DNA of 64,000 nt, taken from positions 434,001 to 498,000 of the forward strand of contig NZ_JAJKFK010000007.1 in NCBI RefSeq assembly GCF_021653975.1, written 5' to 3'. This document shows, one piece after another, positions 1-7,406 of the stretch. This DNA comes from Amycolatopsis sp. GM8. Lineage in GTDB: Bacteria; Actinomycetota; Actinomycetes; Mycobacteriales; Pseudonocardiaceae. The position numbers and the translations under genes were made by a program. The notes below the pieces were generated by a model. It did not search any database. It had not been told where the DNA came from and worked only from the letters and a program-made list of their open reading frames with translations. The first letter of the stretch is position 1. Every line of letters starts with the position of its first letter.

Positions 1-1
1 C

Positions 2-619
2 ACCGACATCGCCGGCGACCTGATCGCATTGATCGAGCACCTCGGCGGTCCCGCGGTGCTGGTCGGCCACTCCATTTCCGGTGGCGCCGCGACGATCGCC
101 GCGGCCAAGGCGCCGACGCTCATAAGCGCCGTCGTCGAGCTGGCACCGTTCACCCGCAAAGTGGAGTACTCACTGAGCGCCCTGGGCGTGTCCCGCTACC
201 GCAAGGGCGCGATGGCGATCTCCGGGGTCGCGATGTTCGGCAACCACAAGCAATGGCGGAAGTACCTGGAGATCGCGACCCCCGAGCCGCGCCCCGCGGA
301 CTGGGCCGAGAGCCTCGACCGCACCGACGCAATGCTGCGCGAACCGGGCCGGATGAAGGCCCTGCAGAAGCAGATGAACAGCGCCGCCGACGCCGGTGCC
401 CAACTCGGCAATGTGCACTGCCCAGTGCTCGTCGTCATGGGCACCCTCGATCCCGACTGGGGCGACCCGAAGGTCGAGGGCGAAGCCATCGTGGCCGCGT
501 TGCCGGACGGCGTCGGCCAGCTCCACATGCTCCCCGGGGCGGGCCACTACCCACATGTCCAGTTCCCGTCGGAAGTGGTCGGCCTGCTGCGCTCGTTCCT
601 GGAGACGGCCCGTGCCTAG
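2..619 (+). CDS. alpha/beta hydrolase, C-terminal part (5' end outside window)
   Basis: The frame is open from the first bases of the window, so the gene begins upstream and only its last ~205 codons are seen. The nucleophile elbow GHSISGG (G-x-S-x-G) is about 25 residues into the visible part. The acid lies in MGTLDPDWGDP and the histidine in GAGHYPH near the end, in the order expected for an alpha/beta-hydrolase-fold esterase or peptidase. The substrate cannot be told. The stop overlaps the GTG start of the next gene, so it is translationally coupled to a TetR regulator, a common regulator/target arrangement. Confidence 0.85.
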   Translation, partial: TDIAGDLIALIEHLGGPAVLVGHSISGGAATIAAAKAPTLISAVVELAPFTRKVEYSLSALGVSRYRKGAMAISGVAMFGNHKQWRKYLEIATPEPRPADWAESLDRTDAMLREPGRMKALQKQMNSAADAGAQLGNVHCPVLVVMGTLDPDWGDPKVEGEAIVAALPDGVGQLHMLPGAGHYPHVQFPSEVVGLLRSFLETARA

Positions 620-1208
620 GGCCGGACTCGACCCGGCCGCGGTCATCGCGGCGGCGTCGGCCCTCGCCGACGAGGTCGGCTTCGCCGGCCTGACCATGGG
701 CCTGCTGGCCGAGCGGGTCGGCGTGCGCACACCGTCGCTGTACAAGCACGTCGATTCGCTGGACGCCCTCCAGCGGGGCATCGGCCTGCAGGCCATCCGC
801 GACATCGGCGCCGTCCTGACCCGGGCCGCCGTCGGCCGGTCCGGTCCGGACGCGGTCCGCGCGATCGCCGAGGCGTACCGGCGGTGGGCCCTCGACCACC
901 CCGGCCGGTACGCCGCCACCGTCCGTGTCCCAGGCCCCGAGGACGAGGAGTACCAGGCCGTGAGTAACGACGCGGTGCAGGTCCTGTTCGACGCGGTCGC
1001 CGGCTTCGGGCTGACCGACGACCGTGCCGTCGACGCGGTCCGAGCTCTGCGCAGCGTCGTCCACGGGTTCGCCGGCCTCGAAGGTGGCGGTGCTTTCCAG
1101 ATGTCGCGCGACCCCGCCGACAGCTACCGGTTCCTTGTCGACACCCTGATCAGCGGTATGCGAGCCGAGGCCGACGCCGCGTTGCTCGATGTGAGGGACG
1201 GATCATGA
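612..1208 (+). CDS. TetR/AcrR family transcriptional regulator
   Basis: 198 aa. The N-terminal helix-turn-helix is typical of TetR proteins: an AAASALADEVGFAGLTM helix pair followed by LAERVGVRTPSLYKHV. The C-terminal part resembles the TetR ligand domain that ends in a conserved HGFAGLEGGGAF segment (TetR_C_33-like). The GTG at 612 is chosen because it overlaps the hydrolase stop (617-619) and puts the HTH close to the N-terminus. The stop overlaps the next ATG by 4 bp, so three genes form one transcription unit. It probably represses this small operon; the ligand is unknown. Confidence 0.85.
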   Translation: MPRAGLDPAAVIAAASALADEVGFAGLTMGLLAERVGVRTPSLYKHVDSLDALQRGIGLQAIRDIGAVLTRAAVGRSGPDAVRAIAEAYRRWALDHPGRYAATVRVPGPEDEEYQAVSNDAVQVLFDAVAGFGLTDDRAVDAVRALRSVVHGFAGLEGGGAFQMSRDPADSYRFLVDTLISGMRAEADAALLDVRDGS

Positions 1209-1573
1209 CCCAGGCCGCCGATTCCCCGAACCGGACCAACGCCGCCTCCGGGCTGCGGTTCGTGACCGAACTGATCGGCTGGACGGCCACCCCGTGGGCG
1301 CTGCACCGGGTGGACTGGGTGGTCGCGATCGTCGCGCTGGGCCTGTTGATCGGACTGCCGGCCGTCTTCGGGACACCTGGCGACCGGCCCTTCGACCCGC
1401 CAGTGGCGATTCCCGGCGCGGCCATGCTTCTGCTCGTGCTCCTCGAAGTCACCGCCGCCGCGGTGGCGCCGTGGTTCGCATGGCCCACCTGGGCGGCGAT
1501 CCTCACCACCGCGCTGACCGCGACATCGGTCGTCCTCGAACAGCCGCGATGGCGCTGGCTGCTGCGCCACTAG
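1205..1573 (+). CDS. small membrane protein, YrdB/DUF2568 family
   Basis: 122 aa with about four hydrophobic segments, in the order TELIGWTATPWAL, WVVAIVALGLLIGLPAVF, IPGAAMLLLVLLEVTAA and WAAILTTALTATSVVL. The RFVTELIGW start and the GLPAVFGTPGDRP loop match the YrdB-like DUF2568 family of four-helix inner-membrane proteins, whose function is not known. The ATGA overlap with the upstream TetR gene shows co-translation. Confidence 0.75.
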   Translation: MTQAADSPNRTNAASGLRFVTELIGWTATPWALHRVDWVVAIVALGLLIGLPAVFGTPGDRPFDPPVAIPGAAMLLLVLLEVTAAAVAPWFAWPTWAAILTTALTATSVVLEQPRWRWLLRH

Positions 1574-1725
1574 ACCGTCCGCGCACGCGATCAGGTCCGG
1601 CCACCCGAGGGGCAACAACTTGTGGCCGCCCCGCTCGAAGTCGATCCAGTCACACCACTGTCGGACCTCGTCGCCACTTGGCTGACTGGACATCTGGCGA
1701 ACCGCCAACCCAGCATCGCCACGTA
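1574..1725 (+). other. short spacer with a possible integrase N-terminal scrap
   Basis: A GTG at about 1621 opens a frame containing PLSDLVATWLTGHLANRQPS and then IATYQTR, which resembles the start of the core-binding domain of tyrosine recombinases. It runs straight into the antisense of the lysR gene with no further similarity. The opposite strand also reads a protein-like stretch (WCDWIDFERGGHKLLPLGW), so the assignment is uncertain. It is probably debris between two operons. Confidence 0.2.
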
Positions 1726-2640
1726 TCAAACCAGGGCTGCTCCCTCGCCACTGGTCAGTTCGCGCAGTACGTCGACGAATGCGGCTACGGTCGGGCGGCT
1801 CTGCGCGGTGGCGCGCACGACGACGACAATGTGCCGTTCGAACCGCTCCGCCAGGCTCAGGATCCGGAAGCGGGACGGCCGGAGCATGAGCATGAGATCG
1901 GTGACCGGCGTGATACCAACGCCCGCCTCGACCAGGGCCAGTGACGCGGCGGTGTCGGTGACCTGGTGCCGCACGTCGGGTTCGATTCCCGCGCGCCGGC
2001 AGACCGTGAGGATCGCCTGGCCGTAATGCGTGTCCAGATCGGGCAGGATCCAGCCGAGATCTCCGGTTTGCGCCAGGCCGATCTCCCGCACGCCCGGAAG
2101 GGTGCCCGGCGGAACCGCGAGCGAGAAGCGTTCTCGCAGCAGCCGAACCAGCCGTAGCGTGGGGTCGCGGGGAATCGGCATGTCCGGGTAGTCCAGCCCG
2201 AGCGCGAGGTCGACCGAGCCGGCGGCGACGGCGTCGTGCACGTCGTCGACCACCATCTCTCGGCTGTGCACGGTCAGGTGCGGGTGTTCGGTGTGGACCC
2301 GGGCCAGCGCGACCGGCAGGATCTCGGCCGCGGCGGTGGCGAAGAGGCCGACGTTCAGCGTCCCCAGCACCGTGCGTGTGGTGCGTTCCAGGGCGGCGAC
2401 GGCGTCGGCCTCGATGCCCAGTATCCGCTCCGCGTGTGTGGCCAGTGCGGAACCCGCGTCGGTGAGCTCGACCCGGCGTCCCACCCGGCGCAACAGAGGC
2501 GTCCCGGCCGCGCGCTCCAGGGCGCTGAGTTGCTGGGAGACGCCGCCGGGTGTGTAGCCGAGTGCGTGGGCCACCGCGGTGACCGTGCCCCGGCGAGTGA
2601 GTTCGACCAGGGACCTCAGCTGCGCGCTCGTCCACTCCAT
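1726..2640 (-). CDS. LysR family transcriptional regulator
   Basis: 304 aa, the usual LysR length. The N-terminal winged HTH runs from residue 1 to about 60 (LGYTPGGVSQQLSALERAAG, then TPLLRRVGRRVELTDAG). A periplasmic-binding-protein-like effector domain follows, with the GLDYPDMPIP and VEAGVGITPV segments. It is divergent from the FAD oxidoreductase/HglS operon, with about 110 bp between the starts, the classic position for a LysR activator of the adjacent catabolic operon. The inducer is probably an intermediate of that pathway (inference). Confidence 0.9.
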   Translation of the reverse strand: MEWTSAQLRSLVELTRRGTVTAVAHALGYTPGGVSQQLSALERAAGTPLLRRVGRRVELTDAGSALATHAERILGIEADAVAALERTTRTVLGTLNVGLFATAAAEILPVALARVHTEHPHLTVHSREMVVDDVHDAVAAGSVDLALGLDYPDMPIPRDPTLRLVRLLRERFSLAVPPGTLPGVREIGLAQTGDLGWILPDLDTHYGQAILTVCRRAGIEPDVRHQVTDTAASLALVEAGVGITPVTDLMLMLRPSRFRILSLAERFERHIVVVVRATAQSRPTVAAFVDVLRELTSGEGAALV

Positions 2641-2750
2641 CTACTGATTCTAAACAATGAAGAGGAAAAACTGTGAATGGACATCAACGGTTCTGTCTCT
2701 CACCATAGGGAGAACGTTCGTCCGGCAACCTCCGGAAAGGGCCGCCCTCG

Positions 2751-3914
2751 ATGTCCCGGATTCCCTTGCCCGACCGCGCTTCCGTTGTCGTCATCGGTGG
2801 TGGGGTGATCGGTACCAGCGTTGCTTTCCACCTCGCCGAGGCGGGAGTGCCCGACGTGGTTCTGCTCGAGCGCGGCGAACTCGGTTGCGGATCCACGTGC
2901 CGTGCCGCCGGCGGGGTGCGCGCCCAGTTCTCCGACGAGCTCAACATCGCGCTGGGAGCACGCAGCCTGGAAGCGTTCACCCGGTTCCGCGAGCGCCCCG
3001 GGCAGGAGATCGACCTGCACCAGGTCGGCTATCTGTTCCTGTTGTCCACCCCGGAACAGGTCGCGGCGTTCGAGCGGGATGTCGAGCTGCAGAACGAACT
3101 CGGCGTCACCTCGCGGATGATCGACGTCGACGAGGCGAGGCGGCTGTCGCCCCTGATCGATACCGAGGGCGTGCTCGCGGCGGCGTTCTCACCCGATGAC
3201 GGGCATTGCACCCCGGAGTCGGTCGTGCTCGGCTACGCGACCGCGGCGCGGCGGCACGGTGCCGTTCTGCGTACGGGCATCGAAGTACTCGACCTCGAGC
3301 GACGGGGCGACTGTGTGACCGCGGTGGTGACCGATCGGGGCACGATCTCCGCGGAGACCGTCATCTGCGCGGCGGGCGCGTGGTCGGCGGCGGTCGGCGA
3401 GATGGCCGGTGTCGACCTCCCGGTGCAGCCCGTGCGACGGCAGGTGATGTTCACCGAGCCGATGCCCGGCCTCCCACCGGCCGTGCCGTTCACGATCGAC
3501 TTCGCCACGTCGTTCTATTTCCACCGGGAGGGCCGCGGCCTGCTGCTGGGCATGTCCGACCCGGAGCAGGAGCCCGGTTTTCACCTCGAGTACTCCGATG
3601 GCTGGTTGCCGCGACTGGGTGCGGCGATCGAGGCCCGTGCGCCACGGCTGCTCGACGTCGGGCTGGCTCCCGGCTGGGCAGGTCTCTACGAGGTCACACC
3701 CGATCACAACGCGCTCATCGGACGCGCCGAGGAGACGGCGAACTTCTTGTACGCCACCGGTTTCTCCGGCCACGGCTTCCTGCAGGCGCCCGCCGTGGGC
3801 GAGGTGATCCGCGACCTCTGTCTCGGCCGCGAGCCGTTCGTCGACGTGCGCCCGCTGAGTGCGGCGCGGTTCGCGACCGGCGCCTCGGTCCGTCCCGAAA
3901 CCCACGTCGTGTGA
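2751..3914 (+). CDS. FAD-dependent oxidoreductase (DAO/DadA family)
   Basis: 387 aa. The dinucleotide-binding motif is VVVIGGGVIGTSVAFHLAEA at residues ~10-30, followed by the second FAD contact GSTCRAAGG. The C-terminal DAO signature contains GWAGLYEVTPDHNALIG and GFSGHGFLQAPAVGE. These mark the D-amino-acid/sarcosine-type oxidoreductases, which oxidise an amine or amino acid to an imine. A GGAAAGGG ribosome site lies 9 bases before the ATG. The next gene begins 22 bp downstream and encodes a 2-oxoadipate dioxygenase, so a likely substrate is 2-aminoadipate or a related amino acid giving 2-oxoadipate. The substrate is inference; the family is clear. Confidence 0.85.
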   Translation: MSRIPLPDRASVVVIGGGVIGTSVAFHLAEAGVPDVVLLERGELGCGSTCRAAGGVRAQFSDELNIALGARSLEAFTRFRERPGQEIDLHQVGYLFLLSTPEQVAAFERDVELQNELGVTSRMIDVDEARRLSPLIDTEGVLAAAFSPDDGHCTPESVVLGYATAARRHGAVLRTGIEVLDLERRGDCVTAVVTDRGTISAETVICAAGAWSAAVGEMAGVDLPVQPVRRQVMFTEPMPGLPPAVPFTIDFATSFYFHREGRGLLLGMSDPEQEPGFHLEYSDGWLPRLGAAIEARAPRLLDVGLAPGWAGLYEVTPDHNALIGRAEETANFLYATGFSGHGFLQAPAVGEVIRDLCLGREPFVDVRPLSAARFATGASVRPETHVV

Positions 3915-3936
3915 CACGCGAGTCGAAAGGAACGCA

Positions 3937-5304
3937 GTGACGACTGTCAGCCCATGGCGGTTGCGCGCGGAGTTCGCGCGCCGACTGTCCGATATGTACG
4001 GCCACGAGGTTCCGGCTTACACCACGCTGGTCGACGTCTCCCACGAGGTGAACGCGCAGGTGCTGGGGCGTTCCGGCGGCGACGCCGAACGGCTCGGTTC
4101 CATCGCCCGGGTCACGGCTGAACGTCACGGTGCCATCCGGGTGGGCACACCGTCCGAACTGCACCAGGTTGCCCGGATCTTCGGGGCACTGGGTATGCAC
4201 CCGGTTGGCTTCTACGACCTGCGGGACGCCGCCGCGAGCGCGGTGCCGGTCATCTCGACGGCCTTCCGCCCGATCGACACCGACGAGCTGGCGCGCAACC
4301 CGTTCCGCGTATTCACCTCCATGCTCACTCCCGCCGATCCCCGGTTCTTCGATGGCGACCTGCGGACCCGGCTGGAGAACTTCCTCGCCGGGCGCGAGTT
4401 GTTCCCGCCGGAACTGATCGAACTGGCAGACCGGGCCGAGCGCGACCGGGAGCTGTCCACGGACGATGCCGAACGGTTCCTGGAGCTGGCGGTGGGCGCT
4501 TTCGAGCTGTCCGCCGATCCTGTCGACAAGGCGTGGTACCAGGAACTGGAACGGGTGTCCGCCGTTGCCGCCGATATCGGCGGGGTTCGCAGCACCCATG
4601 TCAACCACCTCACCCCGCGTGTGCTCGACATCGACGCGCTGTACCAGGCGATGACCGAGCGCGGCATCGAGATGATCGACGCCATCCAGGGCCCGCCTCG
4701 CTGGGACGGCCCGGACGTCCTGCTGCGCCAGACCTCCTTCCGTGCCCTGGCCGAGCCGCGGCGGCTCCGGCTCGAGGACGGCTCCATCATCACCGGGGCG
4801 CTGCGGGTGCGGTTCGGCGAGGTCGAGGCTCGCGGCATCGCCCTGACGCGAAAAGGCCGCGCCCGATACGACCGGCTGGTCGAGGAAACCGACCGGCGCG
4901 ACGTTGCCGCCGACAGGGTCTGGCGCGAGGGATTCCCCGCCACGGAGCGCGGACTCATCGACGAGGGCCTGGCCTGGTTCACTTATCACCTGCGCGACGA
5001 CCGGCCTCGTCACGGGCGGCCGCCGACGAGTGTGGCCGGGCTGCTCGACCAGGGCTGGATACGCGCCGATCCCATCGTCTACGAGGACTTCCTTCCGCGT
5101 TCGGCGGCCGGGATCTTCCAGTCGAACCTCAGCGGCGAGGGCACGCGGGACAACTCCCGCGAAGGCGTTCGCTATGACCGGGACTGGCTGGCCGGCGCGA
5201 TCGATCGCGACATCCACGACCCGTTCGCCCTCTACGAGCGGCAGCAGAACGCCTCGATCGCCGACGTCGCGAAGGCGTTGGAGCTGACCGGACCTCTGCG
5301 CTGA
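3937..5304 (+). CDS. hglS: 2-oxoadipate dioxygenase/decarboxylase (HglS/YdcJ, DUF1338 family)
   Basis: 455 aa. The DUF1338/VOC fold is recognisable from TTLVDVSHEVN (His36), RSTHVNHLTPRVLDIDALY (His221 and His224) and RFGEVEARGIALTRKGR (Glu295/Glu297), which supply the expected two-His-one-Glu metal site. Known HglS enzymes convert 2-oxoadipate to D-2-hydroxyglutarate with loss of CO2, in lysine catabolism. The GTG start at 3937 is preceded by GAAAGGA; earlier in-frame codons would overlap the FAD oxidoreductase. With that gene and the LysR regulator it forms a plausible 2-aminoadipate/lysine breakdown unit. The tRNA-Ala insertion site lies about 110 bp past its stop. Confidence 0.85.
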   Translation: MTTVSPWRLRAEFARRLSDMYGHEVPAYTTLVDVSHEVNAQVLGRSGGDAERLGSIARVTAERHGAIRVGTPSELHQVARIFGALGMHPVGFYDLRDAAASAVPVISTAFRPIDTDELARNPFRVFTSMLTPADPRFFDGDLRTRLENFLAGRELFPPELIELADRAERDRELSTDDAERFLELAVGAFELSADPVDKAWYQELERVSAVAADIGGVRSTHVNHLTPRVLDIDALYQAMTERGIEMIDAIQGPPRWDGPDVLLRQTSFRALAEPRRLRLEDGSIITGALRVRFGEVEARGIALTRKGRARYDRLVEETDRRDVAADRVWREGFPATERGLIDEGLAWFTYHLRDDRPRHGRPPTSVAGLLDQGWIRADPIVYEDFLPRSAAGIFQSNLSGEGTRDNSREGVRYDRDWLAGAIDRDIHDPFALYERQQNASIADVAKALELTGPLR

Positions 5305-5370
5305 TCACGCGTCCAGGAAGGGACGCCGAGCGCCCAGAAAGTCCACAATGGACAGCTATTCGGCGCAACC

Positions 5371-5403
5371 AAAAAAACCCGGCCTGCGAAACCGCAGTGC
5401 CGG
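5371..5403 (-). terminator. original tRNA-Ala terminator, displaced by the island
   Basis: On the minus strand a GC stem (CCCGGC/GCCGGG, plus an inner TGCG/CGCA stem) is followed by seven T. It lies directly downstream of the truncated tRNA-Ala copy at 5420-5471, so before insertion it would have terminated the intact tRNA-Ala gene that now sits at 30847-30919. Confidence 0.75.
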
Positions 5404-5413
5404 GCGATCGTAA

Positions 5414-5471
5414 AACTTGTGGAGCTAAGGGGACTCGAACCCCTGACCCCCTCACTGCCAGTGAGGTGCGC
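5414..5471. repeat. att site, left copy of 58-bp direct repeat (tRNA-Ala 3' half)
   Basis: This 58-bp stretch is identical to 30841-30898. Positions 5420-5471 are the 3' half of tRNA-Ala(GGC): anticodon arm, variable loop, T-arm and acceptor strand. Beyond 5471 the sequence departs from tRNA, so this is not a functional tRNA gene. It marks the far junction of an element that entered at the tRNA gene. Confidence 0.93.
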
Positions 5472-5883
5472 ATCACCCTAAGTCTACAGGTCAGTAGTAG
5501 CAGGTGGAGAATCCCCACGTCAAACACTGCCGTTGGCTGTTGTTGCCTGCCGTTGGATGCAGTTCAACACGCGCCCGTGCCCCGGATTTGCCCCAGCGAT
5601 AACCGCGTGAACCAAAACGGCGCGTCGTCACAACGTGTAACGACCTATCGCTTCAGCCTGCTCACCGCTTGCTGGTTCGACTACCTCAAGCGTCCGTCTT
5701 GCCGTCATGCGATTATTGCCTGCTGCCCTGCTACGCCGAACTCGAGCTCACCCCATCACAACGGAGGCCGTGTTGGCGCGGGCGGCACTGTGCGTGGCCA
5801 CGCCATCCGCGGTGACTTCTTCGCCGGCGTCGTGGCGCTTCTAGGCGGCGTCAAGATACTCCCGGTACCCGCACGAGGGGTTT
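5472..5883. other. island left end, no gene seen
   Basis: About 410 bp of moderate GC between the left att copy and the PH-domain gene. I see no reading frame with convincing protein character on either strand. It probably holds the arm-type sites of the element end, but no clear short repeats were found. Confidence 0.4.
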
Positions 5884-6444
5884 TCACAGGCGCATCAGGC
5901 CAGCCATACCGTAGAAGAAGGCATACAGGGCTACCAGTCGCCAGATTCCGAATCGTCTTCGCTGCTCAGCTATCGGTTCCAAAGCGGAGTCGGCGCTGGC
6001 GCGGGCTCCGTCGACTCGGTCACGCAAGTCTCGTTGCTTCCGGTTGCCACGCAAGGCGGATGCTATTGAACCACCGCCGACGGACGGGGTGATGTGATGG
6101 CCATTGTTCAGGACAACCACGAGATCGTCATCGACGTCGAGTCCGGCGATCGCGCTCCACGTCACCCACCACGAGAAGAACCAATTCCGAACGTAGATGC
6201 CATCTTTTCGGACCACCACTTTGGCTTGCATCACTGCGATAATCAGCCAGATGGCCGGCGTTGTCACGAGGATCACGCCGACGAGGGCTCCGATGTTATC
6301 GGTGACCGCGTCATCGGGCGCGATACCTGCCAGCGCAATCAGGACACAGAACACCAGCGCGGCGATGCTGAATATCCGTTCGCCATTCCGGTAGACCACT
6401 GTGATGATCTCCCCGGTGCCGGGAGTTCCAACTAGAACATGCAT
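5884..6444 (-). CDS. membrane protein with PH-like domain
   Basis: 186 aa. Two hydrophobic helices lie at residues ~22-40 (FSIAALVFCVLIALAGIAP) and ~48-68 (GALVGVILVTTPAIWLIIAVM). A short beta-rich stretch follows (KVVVRKDGIYVRNWFFSWW, then VTWSAIAGLDVDDD), of the kind annotated as a bacterial PH or PH_6 domain, with a final hydrophobic segment at the C-terminus. The ATG at 6444 overlaps the end of the upstream frame (6432-6782) by 13 bp, so the two are co-translated. Small membrane PH-domain proteins are common as orphan genes in actinobacteria; here the context suggests an immunity partner (inference). Confidence 0.6.
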   Translation of the reverse strand: MHVLVGTPGTGEIITVVYRNGERIFSIAALVFCVLIALAGIAPDDAVTDNIGALVGVILVTTPAIWLIIAVMQAKVVVRKDGIYVRNWFFSWWVTWSAIAGLDVDDDLVVVLNNGHHITPSVGGGSIASALRGNRKQRDLRDRVDGARASADSALEPIAEQRRRFGIWRLVALYAFFYGMAGLMRL

Positions 6445-6782
6445 GCACGGCTTCCTTGCTGGCAGATCACAGTATTGACGCCGGTGCCGTAGGAATACCA
6501 TACGCCGGATTGGCCGACGTTCCACAGGTAGTTCCCTCTGGTGGCCGTGGCGTTCACCGGTGCACGGTGCCGCCCCCGGTCGCGCTGCACGGGTGGCCGG
6601 CTGCGGTCTTGCGCGATGTTGCGGTTGCGGGGGTTGAGCGCGCCCATCCCACCTACGGCACGTGCGATTCCGGCGCCTGCGGCGAGCCCAGCCATGTTCA
6701 TCCCCGCAGCGGCCCAGTTGACACTCCCCTGGCTCTTGTACTCGCCGTAGGTTGTGGCAAGCCACAGTGCTCCGCCCGCCAC
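6432..6782 (-). CDS. small protein resembling the C-terminal end of a polymorphic toxin
   Basis: 116 aa from a GTG start. It opens with an Ala/Gly-rich hydrophobic stretch (VNWAAAGMNMAGLAAGAGI), like the pre-toxin regions of secreted effectors. A basic linker and a compact tail follow (TRGNYLWNVGQSGVWYSYGT, then GVNTVICQQGSRACMF). No family is recognised with confidence. A stop lies 11 codons upstream of the GTG, so if it was once the tip of a longer toxin the remainder has been lost. It overlaps the downstream membrane PH-domain gene by 13 bp, the spacing typical of toxin/immunity pairs. Confidence 0.4.
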   Translation of the reverse strand: MAGGALWLATTYGEYKSQGSVNWAAAGMNMAGLAAGAGIARAVGGMGALNPRNRNIAQDRSRPPVQRDRGRHRAPVNATATRGNYLWNVGQSGVWYSYGTGVNTVICQQGSRACMF

Positions 6783-7150
6783 TGCGCAGGCGCCCGGCGC
6801 TGACCACCACGCTCACGAAATCCGGTGAACTCCTCGTCTTGAAATAGTCCAGAGGAGCACACAATTGTGTGCGAATCTCGGCTATGCCATCGGCCCTGGG
6901 AGTGTCAGCGATCTTGTGGGTGACGGTGTGATCACCTTGTCAGTGCTGCACGTCGAGTCGGTCGCCGTAATGCATGGCGAGCGTGTTCAACGCTTGTTTC
7001 CATCCTACTACTTTTCCGGTGATATTTGAACGGTTTTTGCCGTTCCGGCCGCACGACCTCGACCTTGGCGACCTGGTGCGGTGCGAGCCGGGCGCGACGT
7101 CGGAGAGAGGGCTGCAGGTCGCGCCGCACTCCGACGATATGTCGGCGTCC

Positions 7151-7187
7151 TGGCACCCGGGATGCTCGACGAGCATCCCGGGTGCCA
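7151..7187. repeat. 37-bp perfect palindrome (18-bp arms, 1-bp centre)
   Basis: The left arm at 7151-7168 (TGGCACCCGGGATGCTCG) is matched exactly by its reverse complement at 7170-7187, with a single A between. It sits about 220 bp before the HEPN-motif gene in a region (6783-7406) with no convincing gene. No T-run follows on either strand, so it is not an ordinary intrinsic terminator. It could be an operator, a cruciform-forming site or a relic of an element end. Confidence 0.8.
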
Positions 7188-7406
7188 AGTCCGCACCCAC
7201 CACAACGGCCACGATCGCGCCCGCTCCCCAGTTCAGCACCCGCTCAACCCCGCTCGAATGATCAACCTCGCTGCACCACCCCGACCACGACAGACAGAAG
7301 TCGCGATCGTGTTGTTGCCCTGATCTTCGCAGCCTCTTTGCCTGTCGGCCTGCGCCGTGTGCAGAAATTGCCTGAGGCCTCGCGTCAGATTTGGCATGAT
7401 GGCTTG

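Noticed and set aside
1124-2635. 503-codon open frame on the minus strand across the lysR gene
   Set aside because: Arg/Gly/His-rich shadow frame; the overlapping LysR frame has all family motifs.
5420-5471. tRNA-Ala gene at the left junction
   Set aside because: Only the 3' half is present; the D-arm and 5' acceptor strand are replaced by unrelated sequence.
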